A stretch of 8,230 nucleotides of DNA, taken from CAZAGT01 sp964484515. GTDB taxonomy: Bacteria > Desulfobacterota > DSM-4660 > Desulfatiglandales > HGW-15. The notes under the pieces were generated by a model. That model was not told where the DNA came from, did not search any database, and was given only the letters and a program-made list of their open reading frames with translations. The stretch lies in the NCBI GenBank assembly GCA_964484515.1, contig CAZAGT010000228.1, positions 1-8,230 on the forward strand, written 5' to 3'. Both the position numbers and the translations under genes were made by a program. Shown one piece after another: positions 1 to 6,181 of the stretch; position 1 is the first letter of the stretch, and each line of letters starts with the position of its first letter.

Positions 1-164
1 CATGACCGGACGGACCAAGTGAAAAAACGTTTCAAGAATCTAAAATGTTACAAAAGATCATATTTTTACTCACGACAGGGGCTTGCACTTTAATTCTGGA
101 TGCATACGGGTTATTTTGTCTGTATATGCGCCAAAAAAAGATGAGCATCGGGAGTCTTGAGACG

Positions 165-392
165 ATGGAGAATACCATTGAAGGCAAGAAGCTTATCTTG
201 AGCGCCCTACTCGATGCAATCGGAGAAGAGGGATGCGGCATAGCCTGCAAGGAGGCCGAAATCTTTCACGACGAAGAGGGCTGGAAGATGTTCCTCGTAG
301 GCTTTATGGGACCGTGGCATCTGGGCACGACTGTAGATGAAGCCAAGGCGAGTATCCGCGAGTATGCCGCGATGGGGTTTGGGCTGTCCTAA
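165..392 (+). CDS. Small hypothetical protein
   Basis: I do not recognise this family. From the ATG at 165 it gives a 75-residue acidic, probably soluble protein. It has a GCGIAC segment (two cysteines four residues apart), an aromatic and glycine-rich middle (GWKMFLVGFMGPWHLG) and a short helical C-terminus ending GFGLS. The start was chosen because GGGAG lies about 10 nt upstream. The frame stays open further upstream to ATGs at 141, 126 and 45. Starting at 45 would add a hydrophobic stretch that could be a membrane anchor, but that part is AT-rich, has no Shine-Dalgarno sequence and looks less like coding DNA. The gene ends with TAA. It lies on the same strand as the flavoprotein gene about 140 nt downstream, with no terminator between them. 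Function is unknown. Confidence 0.5.
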   Translation: MENTIEGKKLILSALLDAIGEEGCGIACKEAEIFHDEEGWKMFLVGFMGPWHLGTTVDEAKASIREYAAMGFGLS

Positions 393-448
393 CCCTGGAC
401 AAACGGGAGTGCTGATCGCATAATCCCCTTCCTGCGAGGAGATTAAAG

Positions 449-541
449 ATGCCGATGCGATACGCGACCCCAATAACGCAAGGACGCTCAAAGGACGTCG
501 CGGCAAATGGAACTGGAGAGGCCTTACGAAATGAAACCTAG
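449..541 (+). CDS. Possible 30-codon ORF, leader or uORF
   Basis: A 30-codon reading frame (begins MPMRYATPITQ, ends TAG) has the best ribosome-binding site in this part of the window: GAGGAG at 436-441, 7 nt before the ATG. Its end overlaps the preferred ATG of the downstream flavoprotein gene (531) in another frame, an arrangement typical of translational coupling. The peptide shows no recognisable motif. It may be a leader peptide, a chance ORF, or a sign that the downstream gene was once longer and has shifted frame. Only the SD and the overlap support it. Confidence 0.25.
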   Translation: MPMRYATPITQGRSKDVAANGTGEALRNET

Positions 542-935
542 CGTACTCCGAAAGACTGTGAACCTTGGACAGAAGCTCCAGTGCGTCTTTGTGGCAACAG
601 CGGATTCCGCGGGGAGGCCGCACCTGGCGATTGCCGGCCGTATCGAATTGCTCTCTGAGCAAAGCGTCGCTGTGGAAGCCTGGTTTTGTCCGGGCACGGT
701 AATCAATCTGGGACAAAATCCCCACGTTTCCCTTGTCGTGTGGGATGCCCTATCAGACGACGGTTATCAACTGATCGGAGACGTAAAGCAGGTCGAAGAG
801 CAGTCGTTCTTGAATGGCTATATCCCTACGGAGGAAAGGGCTCACCCATCACCACAAGTCGAAAGACGGCTGGTTGTACAAGTGGACAAGGTGATCGATT
901 TCAGCCGCGCGCCGCATAGTGATCTGGAGGAGTAA
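531..935 (+). CDS. PNPOx-like FMN-binding split-barrel protein
   Basis: This small flavin-binding protein belongs to the pyridoxamine 5'-phosphate oxidase-like family. Members bind FMN, F420 or related cofactors in a split beta-barrel dimer; the substrate cannot be read from sequence. Starting at 531 it has 134 residues, normal for single-domain members. Family features are the first barrel strands with the signature VFVATADSAGRPHLA (about residues 19-33), the turn INLGQNPHVSLVVWD (family pattern of ... NP ... V ... V) and a following YQLIGDV strand (family pattern G ... G.A). The C-terminal part (LVVQVDKVIDFS) fits the last strand. An ATG at 507, preceded by AAGGA, adds eight residues and is nearly as plausible; 531 is preferred for GGAGAG at 515-520 and the usual short pre-barrel helix. 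The gene is convergent with the OsmC gene. I see no terminator between them. Confidence 0.8.
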   Translation: MKPSVLRKTVNLGQKLQCVFVATADSAGRPHLAIAGRIELLSEQSVAVEAWFCPGTVINLGQNPHVSLVVWDALSDDGYQLIGDVKQVEEQSFLNGYIPTEERAHPSPQVERRLVVQVDKVIDFSRAPHSDLEE

Positions 936-1008
936 ACAGACCGCCTGGCATGTCGGCAACAAATACGAGCCGCAAATCAACATGCAGCCGTACACGTAGA
1001 CGAGCTGA

Positions 1009-1488
1009 TCAAGAACCTTCCTCTTCCATTGTGGCCTCCCAGGAGCAATCAATGCATCCTTTTATGCTCTGGTAAGCGGGGCATAGGTCTGCGTACACCT
1101 CGAGTGCCCTTTCAGCCTTTTCCCTCGTTCCCGGCGGGATCTTGAAATGATAGCGAATTCTGATCTTCGTGATCCTCAAAACCCCGTCCACATCTTCGAT
1201 ATCCCCATCCACCTCAGCACGTAGGTTCTCCGCCGAACCGATTCCGCGCGCATCCAGCGCGCTGCCTAGCGTCCCGGTCAGTCACCCTGCGACGCCCGCA
1301 ATGATGTGATCAAGTGTGGCGGCATACTCCGGACCGCCTATCTTTCGGCCGTATTTTTCCTGATAGAACTGCTTGATCCCCCCGTGGATGCCGAAGTGAA
1401 TCGGTTCGTCAAATCCCTCTACGTGAGCTGTCCGATGCGGCCCCTCGTGCTTCTCGATCCGGATGCGACTCGTGTGAGCAATAGCCAT
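1009..1488 (-). CDS. OsmC-family selenoprotein (in-frame TGA read as Sec69)
   Basis: OsmC/Ohr-family proteins are cytoplasmic homodimeric thiol peroxidases that reduce organic hydroperoxides with a peroxidatic and a resolving cysteine. Read through the TGA at 1282-1284 (minus strand), this gene gives 159 residues, the family's normal size. Residues 1-68 end with TLDHIIAGVAG, then TGA, then LTGTLGSALDARGI, matching the family helix AGCLTGT; the TGA thus replaces the peroxidatic Cys (TGC to TGA). After it, the C-terminal half continues in the same frame, with the EVDGDIEDVDGVLRITKI strands and CPAYQSIKGCID holding the candidate resolving Cys136, plus Cys145 and Cys148. A SECIS-like hairpin follows the TGA. 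The ATG has a strong SD 5 nt upstream, and TATAAA on the minus strand about 15-25 nt upstream may be a -10 box. The terminal stop is also TGA. The alternative, a nonsense pseudogene, is less likely because no other damage is visible. I recall a database family called 'OsmC family (seleno)protein'; I could not check it. Confidence 0.85.
1246..1262 (-). promoter_or_regulatory. Bacterial SECIS-like hairpin inside the OsmC gene
   Basis: On the coding (minus) strand, GCGCGC-UGGAU-GCGCGC forms a perfect 6-bp GC stem with a 5-nt loop. The stem begins 19 nt after the TGA and the loop 25 nt after it. Bacterial SECIS elements, which bind SelB, lie inside the coding region. Their apical loop usually lies about 16-37 nt after UGA, with a G among its first two bases; here the loop begins U-G. 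Four more base pairs (ACCG with CGGU) are possible below a large internal loop. The fit is good, but a GC-rich hairpin can also occur by chance. Confidence 0.7.
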
Positions 1489-1493
1489 GTTAA

Positions 1494-1504
1494 CCCCCCT
1501 TCCT
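1494..1504 (-). promoter_or_regulatory. Strong Shine-Dalgarno of the OsmC gene
   Basis: On the minus strand, AGGAAGGGGGG lies 5 nt before the ATG whose complement is at 1486-1488. This fixes the start of the OsmC frame and argues that the gene is still translated. Confidence 0.7.
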
Positions 1505-2017
1505 TTTTATATCCTGATTGACCCTACTGTTGCATAAACAACACGTCGAAAAGTGTGGAAAGACAAGAATAACAACGCCCTACGCCATTTTTCACCTCCA
1601 CTCTGGATATCACCGGCTGTGACATCTAGCGAAACCCAAAATACGCCGTGTTGTTTACCCTCCGGGAAAGCCGATGATACCGCATCTTCTGCGTTGCCAA
1701 GGGTTTGCAGTAGGCTACTACGGCTGCACCCTCGGCGCCTTGAATCTGCAGCATCCTCAACTTTTGCAACTTTAGGGTTGAGTAAGACCACAATCAGGAA
1801 GGTTTCATCTATCAGCGGTTGGCTTGCACCCGCATTTCGATTCTTCCCTCTACGAATGGCAATCCCCTCTTTCCAACAGTTGGCGGCCGACCGGCAACAT
1901 ATCGGAAGACTATATGTTGTCGATCCTTTTGACAAGTGAAGAGCCCCGCACTTGGGCAGATCGTACCCTGCCGACGGCGAGTAAATGACAAGCCCGCGCC
2001 CCATCATTTCCGACTCA
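1505..2017. other. Intergenic region without a recognisable gene
   Basis: About 510 nt between the divergent OsmC and secreted-protein genes. The minus strand is open from 2190 to 1507 (227 codons) and the plus strand from 1553 to 1939 (128 codons). Neither translation shows a domain, signal peptide or motif I recognise, both are rich in Ser, Arg and Cys, and the minus frame runs antisense through the promoter and leader of the next gene. Short inverted repeats are present: TGTTG at 1528-1532 with CAACA at 1539-1543, and CTCAAC with GTTGAG at about 1757-1780. It may be a decayed gene or mobile element, or simply non-coding. The first ~50 nt probably hold the OsmC promoter. Confidence 0.4.
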
Positions 2018-2046
2018 TTGACTAGGGTTCGATTTTGGCATATAAT
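2018..2046 (+). promoter_or_regulatory. Sigma-70-type promoter for the secreted protein
   Basis: TTGACT at 2018-2023 and a perfect TATAAT at 2041-2046 are 17 bp apart, the optimal spacing. Transcription should start near 2053, giving a leader of about 200 nt before the ATG at 2253. Confidence 0.8.
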
Positions 2047-2123
2047 TCGCATCTCAAAAATAGCGTTGAATCGGCCCTTTTTACGCCCTTTGAAGGCACC
2101 CTCAGGGATGGGCTCTCCGTGAT

Positions 2124-2152
2124 GGCCTCGGAATCCGATGTCGGTCCGGGCC
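2124..2152 (+). other. Stem-loop in the long 5' leader
   Basis: Within the ~200-nt leader, GGCC, CGGA and CCG pair with CGG, TCCG and GGCC (4+4+3 bp, one bulged T, an unpaired AT on one side, loop ATGT). The hairpin lies about 100 nt before the start codon, so it does not itself cover the ribosome-binding site. No known riboswitch class was recognised. It may be a regulatory element or an mRNA stabiliser. Confidence 0.4.
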
Positions 2153-2252
2153 GAATCGAGCTTCCTTTCCGAAGAGCAGTACCTGAGCATTTTAGCTCAA
2201 CGTGGTGTTCAACAAATGGATACAACAAATCCTGCCGAGAGGGGAATTTGAC

Positions 2253-3203
2253 ATGAAACATAGAGCCATTCTGATCACATCACTCGTTTGCCTAGTCTTC
2301 TTCACTGCCCCTTCTTTCACCCTGGGGGCCGGCGGCACGAACTCGATTGACTTGGCGAAGTTGAAGAAGCTTTATGGCCCCTATGTCGCCAGGATATATC
2401 AGAACGTTGAAGGCCTGCCCCTTTTTGACGTGGAGTCGAAAGACAAACTCATGATCTACTACAGGAGAGATGATAAACCCTGTAGCGAAATATTTCTGCG
2501 GGAAAACCCGGATATGGCTGAGGACTGCAAAAAGGTCAGGGAAGAGCTTACATACGTGAACAAGTATAAGAACGCGGTCCGTGTCCATATCAAGGGTGGC
2601 AAGATCACCTCAACCGAGATCACGACCCCCTTCGAGGAGAAGAGTCAAATAAAGACCCGCGGCGTTATCATCCTTCATGATGCGCTCATCGTTCATGACT
2701 GCGTCATGGATCGATACAGTAGGAATCTCGCAAAGATCTACCACTTTCCGGGCGTGAAGCCATCTCTTGAATTCGACACGAACCACGACCTCTTACTACA
2801 TGTCGGAAAGAGCGACATCATCAAGTTCAAGGCTGAAAATTTTCGGAAGACCGATGCCCAGGGCTTCAGACTGACGTGTAATCCGAAATACCGCCAGAAA
2901 GGCACCCGTGCCATACCTGACATCAGCTACCTAGGCAAGCGGCCCCACATGGTAGCCGTCAACTGGAGTTACCCTCCTTTGACTGGGCATTTCACCCTCT
3001 ACAGTGGATCAAAGAAATTTGGAGAGGTGCCGACGTCACTCCTTTACAAACGGCTGAAGAACGACCGCGCGCAGCCCCTATTCGCCGAAGAGGGCCTGTA
3101 CAATTATCTGAAGAGAAGGTACGAAGACGGCAGTCTCAAGAAGCGTTACGGCGAAGGCGCCCACCAATTCGTGAAAGCGCTCATCATGGCCCAAGGTTCC
3201 TGA
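2253..3203 (+). CDS. Secreted protein of unknown function
   Basis: This 316-residue protein begins with a typical Sec signal peptide: MKHR, a hydrophobic core (about residues 5-20), then a likely signal peptidase I site near TLGA-GG (around residue 26). The cysteine at position 13 is inside the core and does not form a lipobox. The mature part is basic and rich in Lys, Tyr and Arg, with four cysteines (77, 92, 150, 209) that could form two disulfides in the periplasm or outside. There are no further membrane segments. I do not recognise the family or any catalytic motif. The ATG at 2253 was chosen over one at 2202 because it begins the signal peptide and has GAGAGGGG shortly upstream. It appears to be transcribed alone, between its own promoter and terminator. 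Confidence 0.75.
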   Translation: MKHRAILITSLVCLVFFTAPSFTLGAGGTNSIDLAKLKKLYGPYVARIYQNVEGLPLFDVESKDKLMIYYRRDDKPCSEIFLRENPDMAEDCKKVREELTYVNKYKNAVRVHIKGGKITSTEITTPFEEKSQIKTRGVIILHDALIVHDCVMDRYSRNLAKIYHFPGVKPSLEFDTNHDLLLHVGKSDIIKFKAENFRKTDAQGFRLTCNPKYRQKGTRAIPDISYLGKRPHMVAVNWSYPPLTGHFTLYSGSKKFGEVPTSLLYKRLKNDRAQPLFAEEGLYNYLKRRYEDGSLKKRYGEGAHQFVKALIMAQGS

Positions 3204-3245
3204 AAGCCGTAACACCATCTACGCAAACACCAACGCTTTTCATCC

Positions 3246-3284
3246 CCCCACCCGATCCACCAGCTGGTCGGGTGGGGCTATTTT
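3246..3284 (+). terminator. Rho-independent terminator after the secreted-protein gene
   Basis: CCCCACCCGA at 3246-3255 pairs perfectly with TCGGGTGGGG at 3268-3277 (10 bp). The 12-nt interior can also form CCA-GC-TGG. A short T-rich tail (CTATTTT) follows. It lies about 40 nt after the stop codon. The stem is very strong but the T tract is short; the minus strand has no matching U tail. Confidence 0.7.
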
Positions 3285-3642
3285 GCCCGCGCCCAGCCGG
3301 AATTCGTTCTTTCTCCGCGACCTAGCCAGGTATCTTCCTCCGTCGGCACAGCGCTCATATTCGCTCAGCCCCAGTGCGACCGGCAATTCCCACCGCCAGA
3401 TGGATCGGGGACGGGCCAGCACGACCCAAAAAGCCCAACCGAGTCAACTCTCCTCATGCCTTTTTATCTGTTTAAGACGATTGAGCCATAACCTTATTGA
3501 CGCGACGCGCCATGCCCGTCGTCTGTAATCCGTTCTCAAAAACAAAGCACCGCACTCTGAAGCTATATTTCGTCATGGAGTGAGTTGTAAACCCCTCTTG
3601 ATGCATCCCTAAGCTGACTGCCGAGAGCTGAATGCTCCCTGA
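3285..3642. other. Intergenic region without a recognisable gene
   Basis: About 360 nt between the terminator and the MFS promoter. The short frames here (about 80 codons on the plus strand, 60 on the minus) have no start site with a good SD and no recognisable motif. An incomplete pair of promoter boxes (TTGACG at 3497, TGTAAT at 3524) has 21-bp spacing, too long to call. The right end contains a short heptad-spaced repeat. Confidence 0.4.
3612..3639. repeat. Short degenerate heptad repeat AGCTGA
   Basis: AGCTGAC (3612-3618) and AGCTGAA (3626-3632) are 14 nt apart, each followed by a heptad beginning TGC (TGCCGAG, TGCTCCC). This resembles the simple heptad repeats found between genes in many environmental genomes. 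It is only two units long, so it may be chance. Confidence 0.3.
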
Positions 3643-3670
3643 TTGACGCTTCGCTCAATTAGGGTATAAT
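3643..3670 (+). promoter_or_regulatory. Sigma-70-type promoter for the MFS gene
   Basis: TTGACG at 3643-3648 and TATAAT at 3665-3670 are 16 bp apart. The start of transcription should be near 3677, in or just after a run of C, giving a leader of about 100 nt. It probably also drives the endonuclease IV gene, since no terminator is visible between the two genes. Confidence 0.75.
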
Positions 3671-3719
3671 CCCCCCCTTCTTACCGAGACGAAAGCCGGA
3701 ATCCCTGAAAGCACGTCCA

Positions 3720-3738
3720 CCAAGGCTGCGGTCCTTGG
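3720..3738 (+). other. Stem-loop in the MFS leader
   Basis: CCAAGG (3720-3725) pairs with CCTTGG (3733-3738) around a 7-nt loop, midway through the ~100-nt leader. It is not followed by a T run, so it is not a simple terminator. I compared the leader from memory with GEMM, Moco, ykkC and ZTP riboswitch cores and found no match. Confidence 0.35.
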
Positions 3739-3777
3739 GCGAGTTCTCTTTCATCTTTAAACAGATCGTCTTTCAAC

Positions 3778-4998
3778 ATGAATGTCGAACATAAGACACT
3801 TATAGCTGAGGACCCCTATCGCTGGGTCATGTTGGGGCTCCTTTGGCTCTTATACTTCGCCTTTGGGGTCGTGATCCGCTCCATGAGTCCCCTCGTAACC
3901 CCGATCCTGAGGGATCTCGGCATGTCCTACGGTCAGATGGGGTTTGTCCTCGGCTCCTGGCAGATGACCTACATCGCCTTTGCCATCCTCGCCGGCGTGA
4001 TCATGGATCACTGGGGCATCAGGAACTCGATCTTCTTTGGAACGCTGGTGATGGGGCTTTCGATTTCTCTGCGTTTCTTTGCGAACGGGTTTGCGGCGCT
4101 GCTGATCTTTGTGGGCCTCTTCGGGATCGGCGGTCCCATGATCTCCATCGGCGCCCCAAAGACGATCTCCATCTGGTTTAAGGGGAGAGACCGTGGCACG
4201 GCGGTGGGCATTTATACGACCGGTCCCTGGATCGGCGGTATGCTCGCTTTGGCCATAACCAACAGCCTCCTCATGCCGCTTACGGGGCAGAGTTGGAGAC
4301 TCACGTTTGTATGCTACGGTGGCTTGACCTTTGGGTTTGCAGCCCTCTGGTGGCTGCTGGCGAGAGAGGTCGAGGCCGGTGGTGACTCAGCAGGGTTCAG
4401 CCCGCATAGGGTCCTGCTTGACCTGATCAAAGTCCCCACCGTTCGAATTATACTCCTATCGGGTCTTTTCTCCTTTGCCATCATGCATGGGTTCACGAAC
4501 TGGCTTCCCAAAATCCTTGAAACCGGCGGCCTGTCACCGGCAAACGCGGGGGTGGCCGCCGCCCTTCCATTCGTGGCAAGCATTCCGGCGGTCCTGCTCA
4601 TCCCAAGGCTCGTGCCCCAGGCGATGCGGGGTTGGGTCATCGCCCTGGCGTCACTTCTGACGGCGGCGGCCATTATCCTGGTCACATTGGGTCATCTTCG
4701 GATCCTTGGGTTGTTCCTCTACGGTTTCGCCGGCTCTTGTGTTTTTCCTCTGCTCATCCTCGCACTGATCGATGCGCCCCAAGTCGGTCCCGAGTATCTC
4801 GGCTCTGCCGCGGGGGTCTTTTTCTGCGTGGCCGAAATCGGAGGTTTCTGGGGTCCGTTCATCGTCGGATTCCTGGTCGACTGGACCGAGACCTTTATGG
4901 TGGGGGTCTCGTTCCTGGCCCTCCTGGGAGTCGTGATCGGCGTGCTCATGTTTTTCTTACGAGCCCGGCCTGTCATTACCGATGCCCTATCAGAATGA
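3778..4998 (+). CDS. MFS permease, CynX/NimT-like
   Basis: This 406-residue protein has about 12 hydrophobic helices (roughly 17-36, 53-75, 83-101, 106-127, 141-163, 174-195, 222-243, 256-277, 282-303, 308-331, 341-366, 372-394) and a charged central loop near 197-218. That is the size and layout of a major facilitator superfamily inner-membrane carrier. The MFS loop 2-3 motif is visible at 72-82 (AGVIMDHWGIR). The nearest group by overall look is CynX/NimT, which contains cyanate-type anion carriers; substrate and direction cannot be predicted. The start at 3778 gives the expected short N-terminal tail, but I see no Shine-Dalgarno sequence before it. It ends with TGA at a normal family length. 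Endonuclease IV follows 64 nt later on the same strand and is probably co-transcribed, with no obvious functional link. Confidence 0.85.
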   Translation: MNVEHKTLIAEDPYRWVMLGLLWLLYFAFGVVIRSMSPLVTPILRDLGMSYGQMGFVLGSWQMTYIAFAILAGVIMDHWGIRNSIFFGTLVMGLSISLRFFANGFAALLIFVGLFGIGGPMISIGAPKTISIWFKGRDRGTAVGIYTTGPWIGGMLALAITNSLLMPLTGQSWRLTFVCYGGLTFGFAALWWLLAREVEAGGDSAGFSPHRVLLDLIKVPTVRIILLSGLFSFAIMHGFTNWLPKILETGGLSPANAGVAAALPFVASIPAVLLIPRLVPQAMRGWVIALASLLTAAAIILVTLGHLRILGLFLYGFAGSCVFPLLILALIDAPQVGPEYLGSAAGVFFCVAEIGGFWGPFIVGFLVDWTETFMVGVSFLALLGVVIGVLMFFLRARPVITDALSE

Positions 4999-5062
4999 AA
5001 CTCGAAACCATGGTAAAATAGAGCGGGTTTTGATCTTTTGTACTCCTTACCGCTGTCGAAGG

Positions 5063-5935
5063 ATGACAAAACGCAACAAAAAGCATACTCTCCTTGGTGC
5101 GCATTTTTCTATCGCAAAGGGGATTCATCACTCCATTGAGGAAGCAGTCGCGTACGGCTGCAACACCCTTCAGATGTTCACCAAGAATGCCAATACTTGG
5201 AAAGAGCGCGATGTCTCCGATGCCGAGGTCGAGCGCTTTAAACGCTCCATTAAGGCAAGCGGGATCACGAAAACAGCGTCCCACACCTCCTATTTGATCA
5301 ATCTCGCCTCACCGGATCGGAATAAGCACGCCATGTCCTGCGAGGCGCTAAAACGGGAGCTCCTACGATCTGCTTCGTTATCTATCCCTTTTGTCGTTCT
5401 TCATCCCGGCGCGCATATGGGCATGGGCGAGGAAAAGGGGACCGCCAAGATCGCAGTAAGCATCAACTGCATCTTCAAACAAACACCCGGTTTAGATGTG
5501 CGCCTTTTGTTGGAAACCACGGCCGGCCAGGGTTCCAGCATCGGACATACCTTTGAGCAACTCGCCGCGATCCTCCAACGTGTCGAACAAAGAAATCGTG
5601 TAGGAGTATGTCTTGACACCTGTCACATCTTCGCCGGCGGGTACGATATTCGATCAAAGACATCATACCGGAAGACTATCAAACGCTTCGATGAGGTGAT
5701 CGGGCTGGATCGGCTCTATGTGATCCACCTGAACGATTCAAAGAAAGGGCTCGGGTCACGTGTCGATCGCCACGAGCACATTGGGGAGGGAGAGATCGGA
5801 GTAGATGGGTTCAGGGCGCTCATGAACGACCCCCGATTTTTCAATGTCCCGAAGATCATCGAAACCCAGAAAGATAAAAACGGGATCGACTGGGACCGGG
5901 TAAATCTGGATAGGCTCAGGGGCCTTCTTGGATGA
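5063..5935 (+). CDS. nfo: Endonuclease IV (AP endonuclease)
   Basis: Endonuclease IV cuts DNA 5' to abasic sites and removes blocked 3' ends in base-excision repair, using a trinuclear zinc centre in a TIM barrel. From 5063 the protein has 290 residues, close to the usual 280-285. All nine metal ligands known from the E. coli enzyme have counterparts: His74 (ASHTSYLINLASP), His114 (VLHPGAH), Glu151 (LLLETTAGQG), Asp185 and His188 (CLDTCHIFAGGYD), His222 (VIHLNDSK), Asp235 and His237 (VDRHEH), and Glu267 (IIETQKD). The N-terminus LLGAHFSIAKG matches the family opening IGAHVSAAGG, which supports the start at 5063. That start has only a poorly spaced GAAGG directly before it; the frame stays open to 4982, inside the MFS gene, so a TTG at 5030 is possible. 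The gene ends with TGA. Confidence 0.95.
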   Translation: MTKRNKKHTLLGAHFSIAKGIHHSIEEAVAYGCNTLQMFTKNANTWKERDVSDAEVERFKRSIKASGITKTASHTSYLINLASPDRNKHAMSCEALKRELLRSASLSIPFVVLHPGAHMGMGEEKGTAKIAVSINCIFKQTPGLDVRLLLETTAGQGSSIGHTFEQLAAILQRVEQRNRVGVCLDTCHIFAGGYDIRSKTSYRKTIKRFDEVIGLDRLYVIHLNDSKKGLGSRVDRHEHIGEGEIGVDGFRALMNDPRFFNVPKIIETQKDKNGIDWDRVNLDRLRGLLG

Positions 5936-6067
5936 GACTCCGCAGGTCGATATCTCAATTTGGATCAAATCTGCCGCTGCGATGCCTATGTCTGAGTGAA
6001 AAAGAGAACCGCGGAATGTTGAAGGATGGAAGCGCTTCGCTCTGGCTGCTGAATAGATAGGAACTAT

Positions 6068-6116
6068 TTCTTCCTTCGACTTTCGACATTCCCTATTCGA
6101 CATTAGATATTCGCCT
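6068..6116. repeat. Degenerate heptanucleotide tandem repeat (TTCGACA)
   Basis: Seven successive 7-nt units each begin with TT: TTCTTCC, TTCGACT, TTCGACA, TTCCCTA, TTCGACA, TTAGATA, TTCGCCT (starting at 6068, 6075, 6082, 6089, 6096, 6103 and 6110). The consensus is TTCGACA and two units are identical. It is a decayed short-sequence repeat of the kind found between genes in several phyla. Confidence 0.6.
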
Positions 6117-6166
6117 TTTATTAGCCCTTAAAATCTGCAATGCTTGAGTCGCTTTTTCGGTCAAAC

Positions 6167-6181
6167 CGGCCGTTTCGGCCG
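6167..6181. other. CGGCCG-TTT-CGGCCG hairpin
   Basis: Two self-complementary CGGCCG hexamers surround TTT, making a 6-bp GC stem with a 3-nt loop about 70 nt before the oxidoreductase start. No T run follows. It could be a leader hairpin, a residual terminator of the upstream unit, or a protein-binding site. Confidence 0.4.

Noticed and set aside
207..725. 172-codon minus-strand ORF
   Set aside because: It is antisense to two better plus-strand genes, and its translation shows no family features.
1009..1212. Two separate small genes (1009-1212 and 1282-1488, minus strand)
   Set aside because: They are the two halves of one OsmC domain in a single frame; the second 'start' (a GTG) lies inside a conserved strand.
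1282..1284. A genetic code in which TGA is always a sense codon
   Set aside because: TGA ends the secreted-protein, MFS and endonuclease IV genes, the latter two at normal family lengths, so only the OsmC TGA appears recoded.
2020..2045. tRNA T-arm-like GGTTCGATT near 2026
   Set aside because: The flanking bases form only weak pairs and no acceptor or anticodon arm could be built; the promoter boxes explain the site better.
2035..2256. Plus-strand frame containing GPGRIELP
   Set aside because: This string resembles widely misannotated proteins made from non-coding DNA. It begins in the -10 region of the promoter and ends at the real gene start.
3497..3529. Promoter with TTGACG and TGTAAT
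   Set aside because: The spacing is 21 bp, too long for a sigma-70 promoter, and no gene follows it directly.
5756..6103. 115-codon minus-strand ORF over the nfo end and the spacer
   Set aside because: Its C-terminal half is antisense to conserved Nfo sequence and its N-terminus is translated from the spacer heptad repeat; no RBS or domain.
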